Part shown: positions 35,801 to 45,651 of the stretch, in pieces
Layout of the letters: every line of letters starts with the position of its first letter
Position numbering within the stretch: position 1 is the first letter of the stretch
Origin: Hippophae tibetana
Taxonomy: Eukaryota > Streptophyta > Magnoliopsida > Rosales > Elaeagnaceae
NCBI GenBank assembly: GCA_037013495.1
Contig: CM072805.1
Coordinates: 20,362,669-20,426,668, forward strand
DNA length: 64,000 nt
Direction of reading: 5' to 3'
The notes under the pieces: generated by a model
Seen by the model: only the letters and a program-made list of their open reading frames with translations
What the model was told of the DNA's origin: nothing
The model's database searches: none
Made by a program: the position numbers and the translations under genes

Positions 35801-36509
35801 TATAATAACAAGTTATGAAAATACACATAAGGTAAATTAAGTGCTAACTAGAACAAATTATGAGCTAAGCTGAAGTATGGAATGGATTAATGGAATATAA
35901 CCCATTGTCGTTTATCTTGAAACGAGTATGTAACCAAGTGATGAAAGCAGTAAGCTGTTAAAATCTATAAACTTAGAAGAGAAACATACCCAATTCCGCT
36001 CCTTTCTCAACGACGCATACTGATAAATCAACATCCTTTTCACGGCATAATTGTTTCAACCTTATTGCTGCTGATAAACCTGCAGGTCCTGCCCCAACAA
36101 TAACAACATCATATTCAATGGAGTCTCTTTTAGGCTCATTACTGAAACTCCTCGATATAACTACGAAACTCTGAGCTTTAAAAGTCCCACTTTCAATTCT
36201 TGTAAATTTCCTCGAATTGGCAAAGTCGAGCCTGCACCCAGACGAAAAATCCCGCCTCAAATCACTTCTAGAGCTTACAAATCCAAAATTACGACCCAGA
36301 CAACAAATTTGCGAATGCCCATTTAGAATTTCTGCCAAGCTTGTGGATTTAGAACAATTCGGATGGCTCCAAAAGGGATTAAAATGGGTGGCAGAGATCG
36401 AAGTTGAGGTCTTTGAATAACAAGGAGGAGCACTCAAGTGGACGGATGAATTAAAAGATGAAAGGCTGGATTTTATAAAGGATTTGGATTTAGAAAGAAA
36501 CCTAAGCAT
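17862..36509 (-). CDS. ETFQO: Electron-transfer flavoprotein:ubiquinone oxidoreductase, mitochondrial (ETF-QO)
   Basis: Eighteen exons, in gene order: 35990-36509, 30008-30084, 29298-29404, 28307-28388, 28113-28221, 25745-25791, 25562-25636, 24952-25068, 23857-23925, 22395-22487, 21831-21933, 21457-21581, 20346-20395, 20192-20258, 19524-19603, 18272-18400, 18118-18184, 17862-17945. They join in phase into 666 residues; the Arabidopsis protein is about 633 as I recall. The enzyme passes electrons from reduced ETF to ubiquinone on the inner mitochondrial membrane, feeding the chain from branched-chain amino acid, lysine and fatty-acid breakdown. The N-terminus is Ser/Arg-rich and ends SRSFSNE, typical of a transit peptide. 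The FAD motif is [14 protein letters not shown] (GAGPAG about 139-144). The [4Fe-4S] ligands are Cys 611, 635, 638 and 641 (NCLHCKACDIKDP). The C-terminus is [12 protein letters not shown]. All introns look GT-AG except that after exon 5 (GC-AG). Intron 1 (5.9 kb) holds a copia element. Nothing suggests a pseudogene. Confidence 0.97.
18473..18783. mobile_element. MITE-like element in ETF-QO intron 16
   Basis: The left end (ggggttggtacatttgagg, about 18477) and the right end (cttcaaaagtaccaattcct, ending 18780) are imperfect inverted repeats, with further inward pairing (cagtaccattttttaccctt against aagggtaaaaaaaaagtacc). About 310 bp, no coding capacity. It lies between exons 16 and 15 of ETF-QO. 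Superfamily not assigned; target duplication unclear. Confidence 0.6.
22812..22870 (-). pseudogene. Partial duplicate of ETF-QO exon 10 (pseudo-exon)
   Basis: The segment ttgatagcaggatgatgtct and what follows repeats the start of exon 10 (22450-22487) and its acceptor side, about 360 bp away within intron 9. Read on the minus strand it gives [11 protein letters not shown] after an intact AAAG acceptor, beside [11 protein letters not shown] in the real exon. It then diverges and lacks the exon's donor. Neighbouring intron pieces (cacaagatcagcaattattt and ccacaagaccaacaaatatt) are repeated too, so this was a local segmental duplication. Confidence 0.7.
24404..24564. repeat. Perfect 81-bp tandem duplication in an ETF-QO intron
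   Basis: The unit starting tttacatgtggactttatgg at 24404 recurs at 24485 without a visible mismatch. It lies in the intron between exons 8 and 9. Because 81 is a multiple of three it creates a short open frame that is not a gene. Confidence 0.92.
26178..26188. repeat. C11 homopolymer in ETF-QO intron 5
   Basis: Eleven C on the plus strand within the 2.3-kb intron between exons 5 and 6. A complementary run of 19 G lies 1.8 kb away in the same intron. Confidence 0.9.
26340..26760. mobile_element. Hairpin-like A+T-rich repeat (MITE-like), copy 2
   Basis: This shares its centre (aatttcaagttggtctcaaa at 26539) and both arms with the repeat at 15840-16330. The arms carry recurring dactaaattrtaa and ttwgtcccttt-type words facing each other. 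It sits in ETF-QO intron 5. Two copies in 64 kb imply a multi-copy family in this genome. Confidence 0.6.
27973..27991. repeat. G19 homopolymer in ETF-QO intron 5
   Basis: Nineteen G in a row on the plus strand (C run in the transcript), 121 bp downstream of the unusual GC donor of exon 5. A purine-rich (GGA)n-like stretch follows at 28058-28104. Such runs are prone to length error in sequencing. Confidence 0.9.
28112..28113 (-). other. GC splice donor (GC-AG intron) after ETF-QO exon 5
   Basis: The exon 5/intron junction reads AAAG/GCAAGC. The frame needs the cut here: the last G of exon 5 joins GG of exon 6 to give Gly, as in [11 protein letters not shown] of the family. No GT lies near. 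AG/GCAAG is the usual consensus of plant GC-AG introns. Acceptor TTGCAG is normal (25792-25797). Confidence 0.85.
28725..28866. repeat. Short inverted repeat (foldback) in ETF-QO intron
   Basis: The left arm (ctttagtcatataactttaa at 28725) and right arm (tttaaagttataggactaaag, ending 28866) are near-perfect reverse complements of about 45 bp around a 50-bp centre. It lies in the intron between exons 3 and 4. Likely a small MITE or foldback element. Confidence 0.75.
30447..30650 (-). repeat. copia-3 left (3') LTR
   Basis: 204 bp, tgtcaaattggtctgactgc to cccgtaaca. Pairs with 35194-35397. Confidence 0.95.
30658..34611 (-). pseudogene. copia-3 gag-pol polyprotein, disrupted
   Basis: The gag start ATG is at 34611 ([18 protein letters not shown]), with a frameshift soon after. 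A long open piece (32777-34468) then carries the gag domain, two zinc knuckles, protease, the pre-integrase HHCC finger (WHKKLGHPN, then CATCRLGK) and the integrase start ([16 protein letters not shown]). In the first knuckle the last Cys is replaced by Trp; the second, [14 protein letters not shown], is intact. The protease reads [11 protein letters not shown], with Phe where Ser/Thr is expected after Asp. Integrase and RT continue in other frames (31855-32930). A stop just before 31851 splits the RT, whose next piece is [19 protein letters not shown]. The YVDD motif lies near 31590, and RNase H at 30658-31319. It cannot make an active polyprotein. Confidence 0.9.
34620..35180 (-). other. copia-3 5' leader between LTR and gag
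   Basis: Untranslated leader of copia-3. It contains the repeated phrase cacaataagagggccc (34678 and 34740). Open frames on both strands here (up to 160 codons) show no family features and I do not call them genes. Confidence 0.5.
35194..35397 (-). repeat. copia-3 right (5') LTR
   Basis: 204 bp, tgtcaaattggtctgaatgc to cacgtaaca; the promoter-bearing LTR of this leftward element. The primer site abuts its left edge. Confidence 0.95.
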
Positions 36510-39500
36510 GATTGAACAACACTATGATCAATTCGGCAAAGAAGGACAGATTTGTTTTATAACAATTCAACAGATTTTATATGTCTAGTTATGTTATACT
36601 CTTGGGATTTATCCGTTTGACAAGGAGAAGTGACGTGGAGCGTCAAGCTAAACAATATTGCCTATATGCATCAAATCAAATGCATATTATAAGGCATTGA
36701 ATGAATGAATATAAAGTTAGTAATTTAAAATAATGAATATTACCTGTTGTTAATTACTTGCATAATTTTATTTTTATTCAAATAATTTTATTTTTAATTC
36801 TTTAAAAAATGTATATGTTTTTTTATGTGATTATGGTTTTTTTTAATATATATATTATTTTACATTGTACATATATATATATGTATAATTTTTTTAGAAA
36901 TTTAAAAATAAAATTATATTAACAAATAGATCATATATATATATATATTGAAGGATTATAAAATCAATTTTATTAAATTAATTAGATTGTATTATATACA
37001 TGAATATTGAATATGTAAAATGCATTTTTTTCGGTTAAAATGCCTATTACAAATTATATCTTATTTTAATAGGTTATATATTATTTTTATTAAGTTAATG
37101 TAATAATATATAAACTTAGATAATGAGATTACAGAAGAATTTTATAACGACTTCTTAATAGTAATTAAATAAATTGTATAATATAAGTTACTGTATTATC
37201 ACAATATTTTTCATAACATTTAAGATTTAGGTTTAAAAAATATTGATATATTACAATTATTTTAATAAAATTATACAAATATTATATTTAATAGTTAATT
37301 ATATTTAATTACTATTATTATTATTTCATTATTACGTAGTTATTAAGTGGGCAATATTCATTACACGCAATAATTAGGGAGTAAAACGTTACATGTGTTA
37401 CCGAGTTTATATTACGGGTGATAGCACAGTTAATAATTTTTTGAGTGTATCAATTTAATTTCATTATTTTTGTTTCTTACACTATAAATTAAAAAATAAA
37501 TATATTTAATTATATAATTATTAAAAATAAATATTTTAATTTTATAATTATATACTTTAGCTTCAGGATTAATTATATTTTTATACTAAAATTTAATACT
37601 TCTATAAATTAATACTTCGCGATTAATTATATTTTTTATATATAAATAAAAATATTAAATTTATTCAAGACAACTTTTATCTTCATATATTAACTATAGA
37701 GTGTTTTTAATGTTATGTTTGCTTGGAGAGAATTGAAAGAAATCAGAATTAATTCTTTTTATTTTTATATTTTGTTGGGTTGAAAAATGAGTTAGAAATG
37801 GAATCGATTTTTAGTCAGAATTTTTTCTCCCCATTTAAGAATCATGATTTCATTCTTATTTCAAATTTTTTTCTAATTTTATCCCACCTTTAAATATAAC
37901 TTTAAACTTTAAATCTTAAATTTTAAAACCCAAAACCTTAAATCCTAAATCTCAAAACCCTAAACCATATTTAGAAAAATAATAATTTTAACTCTAAACC
38001 TTAATCTACAAATATAACTCAAAACCCTAAATCATATTTAGAAAAATAATAATTTTAATCATAAACCTTAACCCATAAATATAACTCTAAACTCTAAACT
38101 CCAAATCCTAAATCTCTAAACCCAAAATCCAAAATCCTAAAACCCTAAACTCTATTTAGAAAAAATAATAATTTTAACCTTAAACTTTAACCCACAAATA
38201 TAACTCTAAACCTTAAATCTCAAATCTCATACCTCAAAACTGTAAATCCTATTTAAAAAATAATATTTTTAATAATATTTTCTTTAAATAATAATTATTT
38301 AGAAAAATAATGATTTTAATAATGTATTTTGTTTTACGAAAAAATAATAATTAAATGATATTATTTAAATTTTATTGAATATAATATTAAAGTAATATAC
38401 AATGTTTTTTATTTTTATTTCAATTGTAAATCAAACACTATAATATTGATTCTTCCTTTTATTAAGTGATCAAACTAGATAAAATTATTTTCATTTCATT
38501 CTAATTTTGATTTCAATTTTATTGGATGAAACAAATTTGGTGTAGGTTCAATCTAAGTACGTTTTGCTGATAGGAAAGAGAATGTCATAGTTGGATTGTA
38601 TCGATTTCTTTTTAATTTTTATTAATGATATGTTTATCTTATAATAATTAATACTTTTATTTTAATAATAATAAAATTGGTTATAGTGGTATTTTATACT
38701 TAAATTAACTAAAACTATTATGTGATTCCAAGTTTACAGCTAAAAAGTGTTCTGTTTAAGATGTTATTTTTTATTTTATTTTTTCAATTTACAAAAGTTA
38801 TATTTTTTTATTGTATTACTTGTTATTCTCTTAGAAAAAAAATTGTATTTATTTTTATGACTTCAATGACCCATTAATAAGAGAGAGAGAGAGAGTTTTC
38901 AATTTATTCCGGGAAATGTTTTTCTTCATTTCCTGTCATTTGCTTTAAAAGGCGTAAAAATCATTTTTTCGAATAATTTTTTTATATTAAGTTGTATTTT
39001 ACGTGATTTTAACGTGTGAGTTATAGAGAAGAAAATAAATATTACCGTAAGTGCTTTTCTAATAAACAAAAGCCTTATAAAATTGTAGTTCATAGGCTAA
39101 TTTCTAATCTGTTTCTTTGAAAATAGTAAGATTATGGTTGGCCGATATATTTTTTATTGTAAATTAATATTCAAACACCATTTAATATAGAGTTGAAATA
39201 AAGTTCTAAAAATTAAAATTCAGAGCCTAATTTTTATTTTATCTAAATGTCTTATCATCTCGTAGTTTTGTAAATAATTTTATGAAATATAGTTATGATA
39301 TGTTAAGAAACAAAAAAAAATTATCTTTACACGTTGAGGTATTAATTGTATTATTTTTATGATAATCATTTAATATAGATCGAGTTTTATAAAGATTTAT
39401 AATACAATTTATTCTTATATTATTTTACGATAAATATTTTCATAAAAACTTTAATATGTGTAACATAATTATACATGAACGTAAACGATTTTACAAATAT

Positions 39501-39901
39501 TTTTTGTAAATTAAGTCAAATTTAATGTGAATTTTTCTTTATTTTTATTCTTCGTTGAAGTGATTGTAGATGTTTGAATAAAAATAATTTTTCTATAAAA
39601 TAATTTAAAAAAAAAAGGGAATTAATGTATACGTGTAACATTTGGGGAAAAAGAGTTAGTAAATTTTGCATTTCATGATAGGTATTTGGTATAATTCGAA
39701 GAATTAAAATGGAATAGATATAAGTCTACCTAAATTATTATTATTAATAAAAAGGAGAAGAAATAAGTTACCATATATATATATATATTATTATAGCTTT
39801 GAAGCACAAAGTTAGATAAATTTAATATATATATTTTGACCATTCCATAGCAAAATAAATATGAGGGAATAAGAAATATGTTCCATCAAAATACAGTGAG
39901 C
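36510..39901. other. A+T-rich intergenic DNA between ETF-QO and the SSL gene
   Basis: About 3.4 kb. The first ~150 bp should hold the ETF-QO promoter and leader (minus strand). The rest is long A/T runs with AT microsatellites (36845-36955, 39773-39789), a CCTAAA-rich array (37880-38250) and a GA run (38879-38895). No gene recognised. Confidence 0.5.
37880..38260. repeat. Degenerate CCTAAA-rich tandem array
   Basis: Phrases such as aaaccctaaa, aatcctaaatctc and taaaccttaa recur many times. They are interleaved with a repeated landmark, tttagaaaaataataatttt, at about 37970, 38037 and 38155. The array looks like a higher-order tandem repeat built from telomere-like words (plant telomere CCCTAAA), now degenerate. 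Confidence 0.7.
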
Positions 39902-42592
39902 TTAAGGGTAAGGGAAAGTGGCAATATGGTTATGAGCCACAGTTCCAATCCAAAGTTTGCCATTTACTTCTCTAACTTCACTCACCAGTTTCATAACAGA
40001 ACCATTCCTATCTTCAAGAACTTCTAAAATCTCCCCATTTTCATTGAAACGTGAGATAACTGTGTACATTTCCATACCCATCATCCGAGCTAAGAAGCTC
40101 ATTCGAAATGGCAACCGAAAATAGAGAGTCCTTAACCATGGATTGTTAGCAAGTATCTCTTGTATTGCAGTTCGACAACAATCTATAGCAACCCAAAATT
40201 CGCCTTTCTCATTTATTCTTATATTGTCTGGGAAACCAGGCAAGTCAGCTACATGTTCCACAACTCCTGCTTTTTTGCCTTCTAACCAATATTTCTTAAT
40301 CCTGCAGTAATTTATTCACTCTGTTACTACATGGACATGAAGTATATGACACTAGTCGATGGCGGATGGGATTTTAACTCAGGGAACTATTTATACATAG
40401 TAAAAAAAATAACAATACTTTGTATTTTCTTCCCAAGTACTACTTGTTTCTCCCAGTACCTCAATTAAACGAACATCTTTACATAATTGAATTGTTTTTA
40501 AAATAACACGTAAATTGTAAATTGTGTATGAATAATATATATACTGTATGTAAATGTATATCCATTTATGTTCATAATTTACATAAACTAGATATGTATC
40601 TATGTATATACTATGTACATACTAATATATTATTTTGAGTTTCAATTATGTTTCATATTGAAAAAGCAATTTATGATATATTTATCTCATTTGAGTATAA
40701 ATATGTTTAAATTATTGAGTTTGTAATAAGTTATTAAATACTAAATCTTTAAAAATTAAATTCCAGAAAACAAAATTTCATTTTACGGACGTAATTTATC
40801 TATAATTTTATAAATATTACACAAAATTTCTTTGTCAATGGATAAAAGAGTTTGCCTCTGACACTACTCCAAATACTGTAAAATATGTAGAAAATTAAGT
40901 AAAGTGAAGAAGTATGTATATTTAACACTCTATATACCAAAAACAAGAAAAATGTAAGGTAGAGAGAAACAAACAAATATTACCTGCAGTAGGTAGTCTC
41001 AGTAAAGAGGAGGAAAGTTTGGTCTCTAGATAGTTGTAACCCATTTGGAAAAGCCAAACCATCCAACACAATATGAGTTGTTTTAGTTGGAGGATCATAT
41101 CTCAGAAGCCTACCTGTGGTTTCACCTTCCAATAGAATAAAGAAATGATCCCTAACATAAAATTCAATTAGCTATTGTAAAAAGAGAATCAAAGAAAAAC
41201 AAAATTTTATAAATTTAGTGTTTATACATACACTCTATCGTATCTCTTGCTAGTGTCAGTAAAGAAAATGGAGCCATTTCTGTGAATATCAAGGTCATTT
41301 GCGAAAAGTATAGGCGCCCCTTGAACTTGATTTGTCAGTTGAGTAGCTAGTCCTCCTTGAGGCCCAACAACCAAAAGACCATAATATGCATCTGCTATGT
41401 ACAAGTCTCCAGTCTCTTTGTCAAATCTTAGGCCTAGTGGACGACCACAGTCTTTCTCATGCTTCCATTGCTTATATGTGGTTGACTCATTGCCTCTAAC
41501 ACAAAGCTTCTCTGACCTGTTAAGAGTCCCATATAGCAATAATGGTCATACATTTAGAATCTTTGTCTCCAATCTAATATTGATCCTAATATTCAAGTGT
41601 AGTCATTATTAATCTCTTTCATTCGGATACTACCTATCATATATTAGACAATACAATATATAATAAATGTTACCAACACACTTTTAGCATGGTAAAGAGG
41701 GGGAATCCTACATCGAATTTCCGGAACCCCCATAAAAAAGAATTTCAAGTGAAAAGCATAAAAAGAGCCTTAGACAATAAAATATAAAACAAATTTTTGC
41801 CCATCTTAGGTTTTGGGAAGAATGGTTACTGACACATATTTGACATCATGGTCTCTTGGGTAAGGCTAAATTGAGTAAGCTTAATTGTGTTAATTAGCCA
41901 CTTCACTTGGCAGGCTACACAGTGGATCATATGTTAGACAAACAACTACATGTGCTATTCTCAATAGCAACTGAAGGACCATGTTTATTTTTTAATATAT
42001 TGTGGGGTGTGGATTCGGACCAGGAAGTCCTCGAAAGAAATATTAAACATTTACTAACTACACTAGAAGGTCATTGCCAGTATCATGTTTATTATTTATA
42101 TATAAAGTAGAAGATTATGTAGGAAATGAAGTACATACCAATTGACTGATACAAGAGCAAATGTTTCCCAGCCAACATATAAAGTAGAAGATTATGTAGG
42201 AAATGAAGTACGTACCAATTGACTGATACAAGAGCAAATGTTTCCCAGCCAACATCCTTTCCCATCCATCTAACAATGCGTCCATCAGCTAAGCCACTGT
42301 AAGGTCCTCTGCCCAAACTGTCAAACTCCAGAGATTCAGGACCAAAAACTTCATCTTCAGACTCCAACTTCCCATACAATCCTAACTTGCTTTGATTGTC
42401 TCTAGGCCAATTCTTCATAACTTGATTGTATGGAGCAATGTTGTACTTCACAGGTTTAAACTCATGTCCTCCTAAAGGACCCATTTGAAATGGATCCATG
42501 ATAATAAAACCCACAGCTATAACAAGAACAATTATAATTGGATGTTGTAGCAACATGTCAATATCTCTACGTGGGTTTTTCTTGATCTCCAT
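39902..42592 (-). CDS. Strictosidine-synthase-like protein (SSL family, membrane-anchored)
   Basis: Exons 42216-42592, 41232-41516, 40984-41151 and 39902-40301 join in phase (GT-AG) into 409 residues. After a basic start (MEIKKNPRRD) comes a hydrophobic anchor (about 18-34, PIIIVLVIAVGFIIMDPF). A six-bladed propeller follows with family motifs GPESLEFD, GPYSGLADGRIVRW, CGRPLGLRFD, LYIADAYYGLLVV, FANDLDI, FFTDTS, FFILLEGETTGRLLRYDP, AFPNGLQLS, LPGFPDNIRIN and GKLWIGTVAHNHI. SSL proteins are widespread relatives of strictosidine synthase and of animal adipocyte plasma membrane-associated protein. Most are not true strictosidine synthases, and known or proposed roles include esterase-like and defence functions, so the substrate is unknown. 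The exon 1 donor is tandemly duplicated (see 42101-42254). Only the upstream copy gives VNW/SEKLC in frame. Confidence 0.93.
42101..42254 (-). repeat. 77-bp tandem duplication across SSL exon 1 end and splice donor
   Basis: The unit starting tataaagtagaagattatgt at 42101 recurs at 42178. Each copy contains the last ~37 bp of exon 1 and its donor. The gene-proximal donor is GTACGT (from 42215) and the duplicate is GTATGT (from about 42138). Apart from that substitution the copies look identical. The period of 77 is not a multiple of three, so the second donor would shift frame. Confidence 0.92.
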
Positions 42593-44339
42593 GTGAGAAT
42601 GTTGGGGAAAGGAGAGGAAGAGGGAGGGGGGGAGGAAGAGGGAGGAGGGGAGGAGGAGGAGAGAGATAGAGATCTAGTTGGTTTTGTAAATCAACTTTGT
42701 TGGGCTCGTATATAAGACTGGTTTAACATTAATGATGTGGAGAAGCACTTAATTAGAGCCAATGCAAAGCTTGTGATGGACTATGCAGTTGGGGGTAGGT
42801 TGTCCATTGAATTGGCCATGTTCTTAATTTGTTGTTAGGGAATAATCAAACGAAAACGGAGAAAGAAGATATATAATAGGCTGTGGATGACGGTTGTTTA
42901 GATCACATTGACATAGTGCTTCTTTCATTCTCTCAGACATTTTGTCAAATAGTTTATGTGCAAGCAAATTACTTGTGAACAAAAAGCAAAATGGATTGTT
43001 TTCTGCATTTATATATGTGCTATTATGAATAGTGCATTAGATGAAAGCATATTAATTTAAGTTTTTGAGTACTACACCCAAAATAAATCACAAAACTAAT
43101 AGTTTGTACAAATTAAAAACTGATAGCAACTTTTCAAATCAAATTGAAGCAAATATTTAGAAACTAAATTGAAAAAAAAAAGTAGTTCAAGCATTATATC
43201 TAACAAAATTTAAGAGTTTAGGTAATAAAATGGTAAAATTGCCTTAAGATAAATAGTAGACAACAATACTTTTCAGCATAAAATGAGATAAATTTCACAA
43301 CCCAGACAAATAACATCTCTTAGATGAAATGCTTAGTGACTACTCTAACATGACAAATGAATTGAAAATTATAAGCACAAAGAGCGTGATAGACAGTGGA
43401 TCAAACGGTTACTTTTTACCAAACACCCCATCCAGTGTAAATATCTAAATTTAATAAAATTCTTTTTTTTTTAATCAACAGTTTTTTTTTAATTTGTGCC
43501 TTCAACCCGTTCTAGAAATTTTTTTGGGTCTGCCGCTGATTGTATATGGTATATATGTTATTTATAAATACTAAATTTGTTATTATGCATATGTGTGATT
43601 ATATAAAGATGTAATTATTATAAAGAAAAATATAATTTTTAAATTAAGTAACAAATGAGCACTAAAATGTTTTTTATAATAAATAGTTAAATATAAACAC
43701 AACACATGTTAATATAAAGGCATGAAAGTATGATAAATCAATTTCATAGTACATTCTAAAAAATTGCTAATTTTTAAAATATATTCACTCTTAACATTAA
43801 CCATGAGCAATTTGCTATTTGGGTAAGAAGCCTAATTTTTTTAATTATATTATTCTTTTCTCTCTACTCTTTTCAAAATGCAATAAAAAAGCAATAATTG
43901 CCAAGCTTTAGGGTCCAAATAGCATGCTTTGGCAATAGTGGTGCTATGTATTTATATTGTATTACTGTGACATATTTACCTATTAATTATTATATAAAAA
44001 ATTTATTTAATATTTTTATTTATAATAATAAAAAATGAAAAATTGTCGATAAATTGTAATTAATTAATTAATTTATTTATTTTCGTATATTGTTTTGGGT
44101 AACACGTTGCCACTATACATGAACCCAATTACCAAGTTCTTCACGGAAACAAATTAACCTGCAACCGGTCATATCAATTGCATCTATTTGCAAGGCAAAA
44201 CTACCTTGTGGTCATTTTCCCGCTGGATATACCAGTAACTGGTAAAAGTGAATATATTTGTAAAACCAGATTAAAAAAATTCGAAACCCAAAATTGTAAA
44301 GACCAAGACTAGAAAAAAAGGTGCAAAAAGTATTAAAAA
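42593..44339. other. Intergenic region with SSL leader and GA-rich tract
   Basis: Immediately upstream of the SSL start (42603-42670) is a long purine run (gaggaagagggaggaggg type; CT-rich in the transcript). This probably belongs to the SSL leader or promoter. The remainder to 44339 is A+T-rich with no open frame or recognised repeat. Confidence 0.5.
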
Positions 44340-45608
44340 AACAAGAGAGGAAAATTCACAGAGAAGAAAAAGATAAAGCTTTTGGAACAAGGAAGAAGGC
44401 GCCTTATCATAAAGCTTTGGAGCAAGGAAGAAGGCTATCTTTCTTTTATAATTAAATACACAGCGAAAAACCCTAATTGTATTACCCTCTTCATTTAGGG
44501 TTTGGGTAGACGTCTCAATCGCTTAGTTTCACTTTGCATCTTAAGGTGAGGTTTGCTAACACATATATGGAATTTTATTTATTTAGTTGACTTTATCCTG
44601 CTACTATGCTGTAATCTACCGTTCGTACTTCTTTTTTAAATTTTATGAATTTAAATATTTTTGTTATGTATTGGTGAACATGCATTTATATTTGTATTTG
44701 AGTTGCATTTTAAGATTGTAAATGGTTTTTTTGCTGCAAAGATTGTCATAGATTTCACTTTCCATATTTGTATAATTCTAAATGTAATTTTCTTTCTTTT
44801 TCTATACTATGCAGCCGAAATTGGTGATTTAGCTGAAAAATTTATTTCTTCCCCTAAAATTATTGTTAGTTTGATCTAAACCTACGATCTACTGATACGT
44901 GCTATACTTAATTTGGATGGATGGATGGATGGATTAAGGTAGCCTTCACGGTTTAAGTAAATTCGTAGAAGGTTTCTGAAAAAAAAAAAAGGTTATATTT
45001 TTCCAGCTTATCCAATGTTATGCATCCTATCTTCTTATTATTGTACTCAACTGCTTATTTAGATGATGGCAAGAGGCAAAAGTAATAATTTGTTGGAAAG
45101 CTTAATGTTTAGAGATCAGATGTTGGTTCTCGAAATTGTTTCTCTTTATTTATGCATTTAAAACCTTGTCTTGACTCATAGCCTGGAAGTGATTTAAAAA
45201 GGATTGAAAACAACAATTTAGCATTTTCTTTCTGAAAGAAATTTGTTGGGTTTCTGAGCTCAATACTTTGTTAGTGCCTCTGGCATGTGACTTTGTGTGT
45301 TCATTGCAATTGCTACCCCAATTTTCTTGGTTGTTATGATAGCTGTTGCCAGTTGGACATTCTCTTTCTTATTTAATCCACAGATAACCCCAACCTATGG
45401 GTTTTCTCTCTTTCCCAATTATACATGTCTATCGCCATTAAAAGAGTATTGACATCTTTTTTGGCTGGGATAGTTTATATTTTCTTTTATCGACATCTCT
45501 ATCTATTACTTGTTATTAGTCTCTTTACATGACATAATGATAAGATTGATAGTGTAACTCGTGAATGGTCGTATCTTGATTGTTTATTCACTGTCTATTC
45601 CAAGTCAG
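44340..45608 (+). promoter_or_regulatory. DUF1336 gene leader with telo-box words and probable 5' UTR intron
   Basis: A likely first exon ends at a strong donor TTAAG/GTGAGG (44545/44546) and joins an acceptor near 45608 (AAGTCAG/AATAGG), giving a non-coding first exon and an intron of about 1.06 kb. Two telo-box words lie 25 bp apart in opposite orientations (AAACCCTAA-like at about 44467 and TTAGGGTTT at about 44497), common in plant housekeeping promoters. Just before is an imperfect 36-bp tandem duplication (aaagcttttggaacaaggaa at about 44376, aaagctttggagcaaggaag at about 44412). A (GGAT)n run is at 44914-44932. Confidence 0.5.
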
Positions 45609-45651
45609 AATAGGAACTGCTGAAAAATCATTCTACCAAATTAGTTATCAT

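Noticed and set aside
42092..42215. Read-through extension of SSL exon 1
   Set aside because: It reads through two good donors into intron sequence; the extension is hydrophobic nonsense from the duplicated segment.
45580..45651. Upstream in-frame start (MFIHCLFQ) for the DUF1336 protein
   Set aside because: It crosses a likely 3' splice site near 45608 and lacks family similarity; the ATG at 45652 begins the conserved part.
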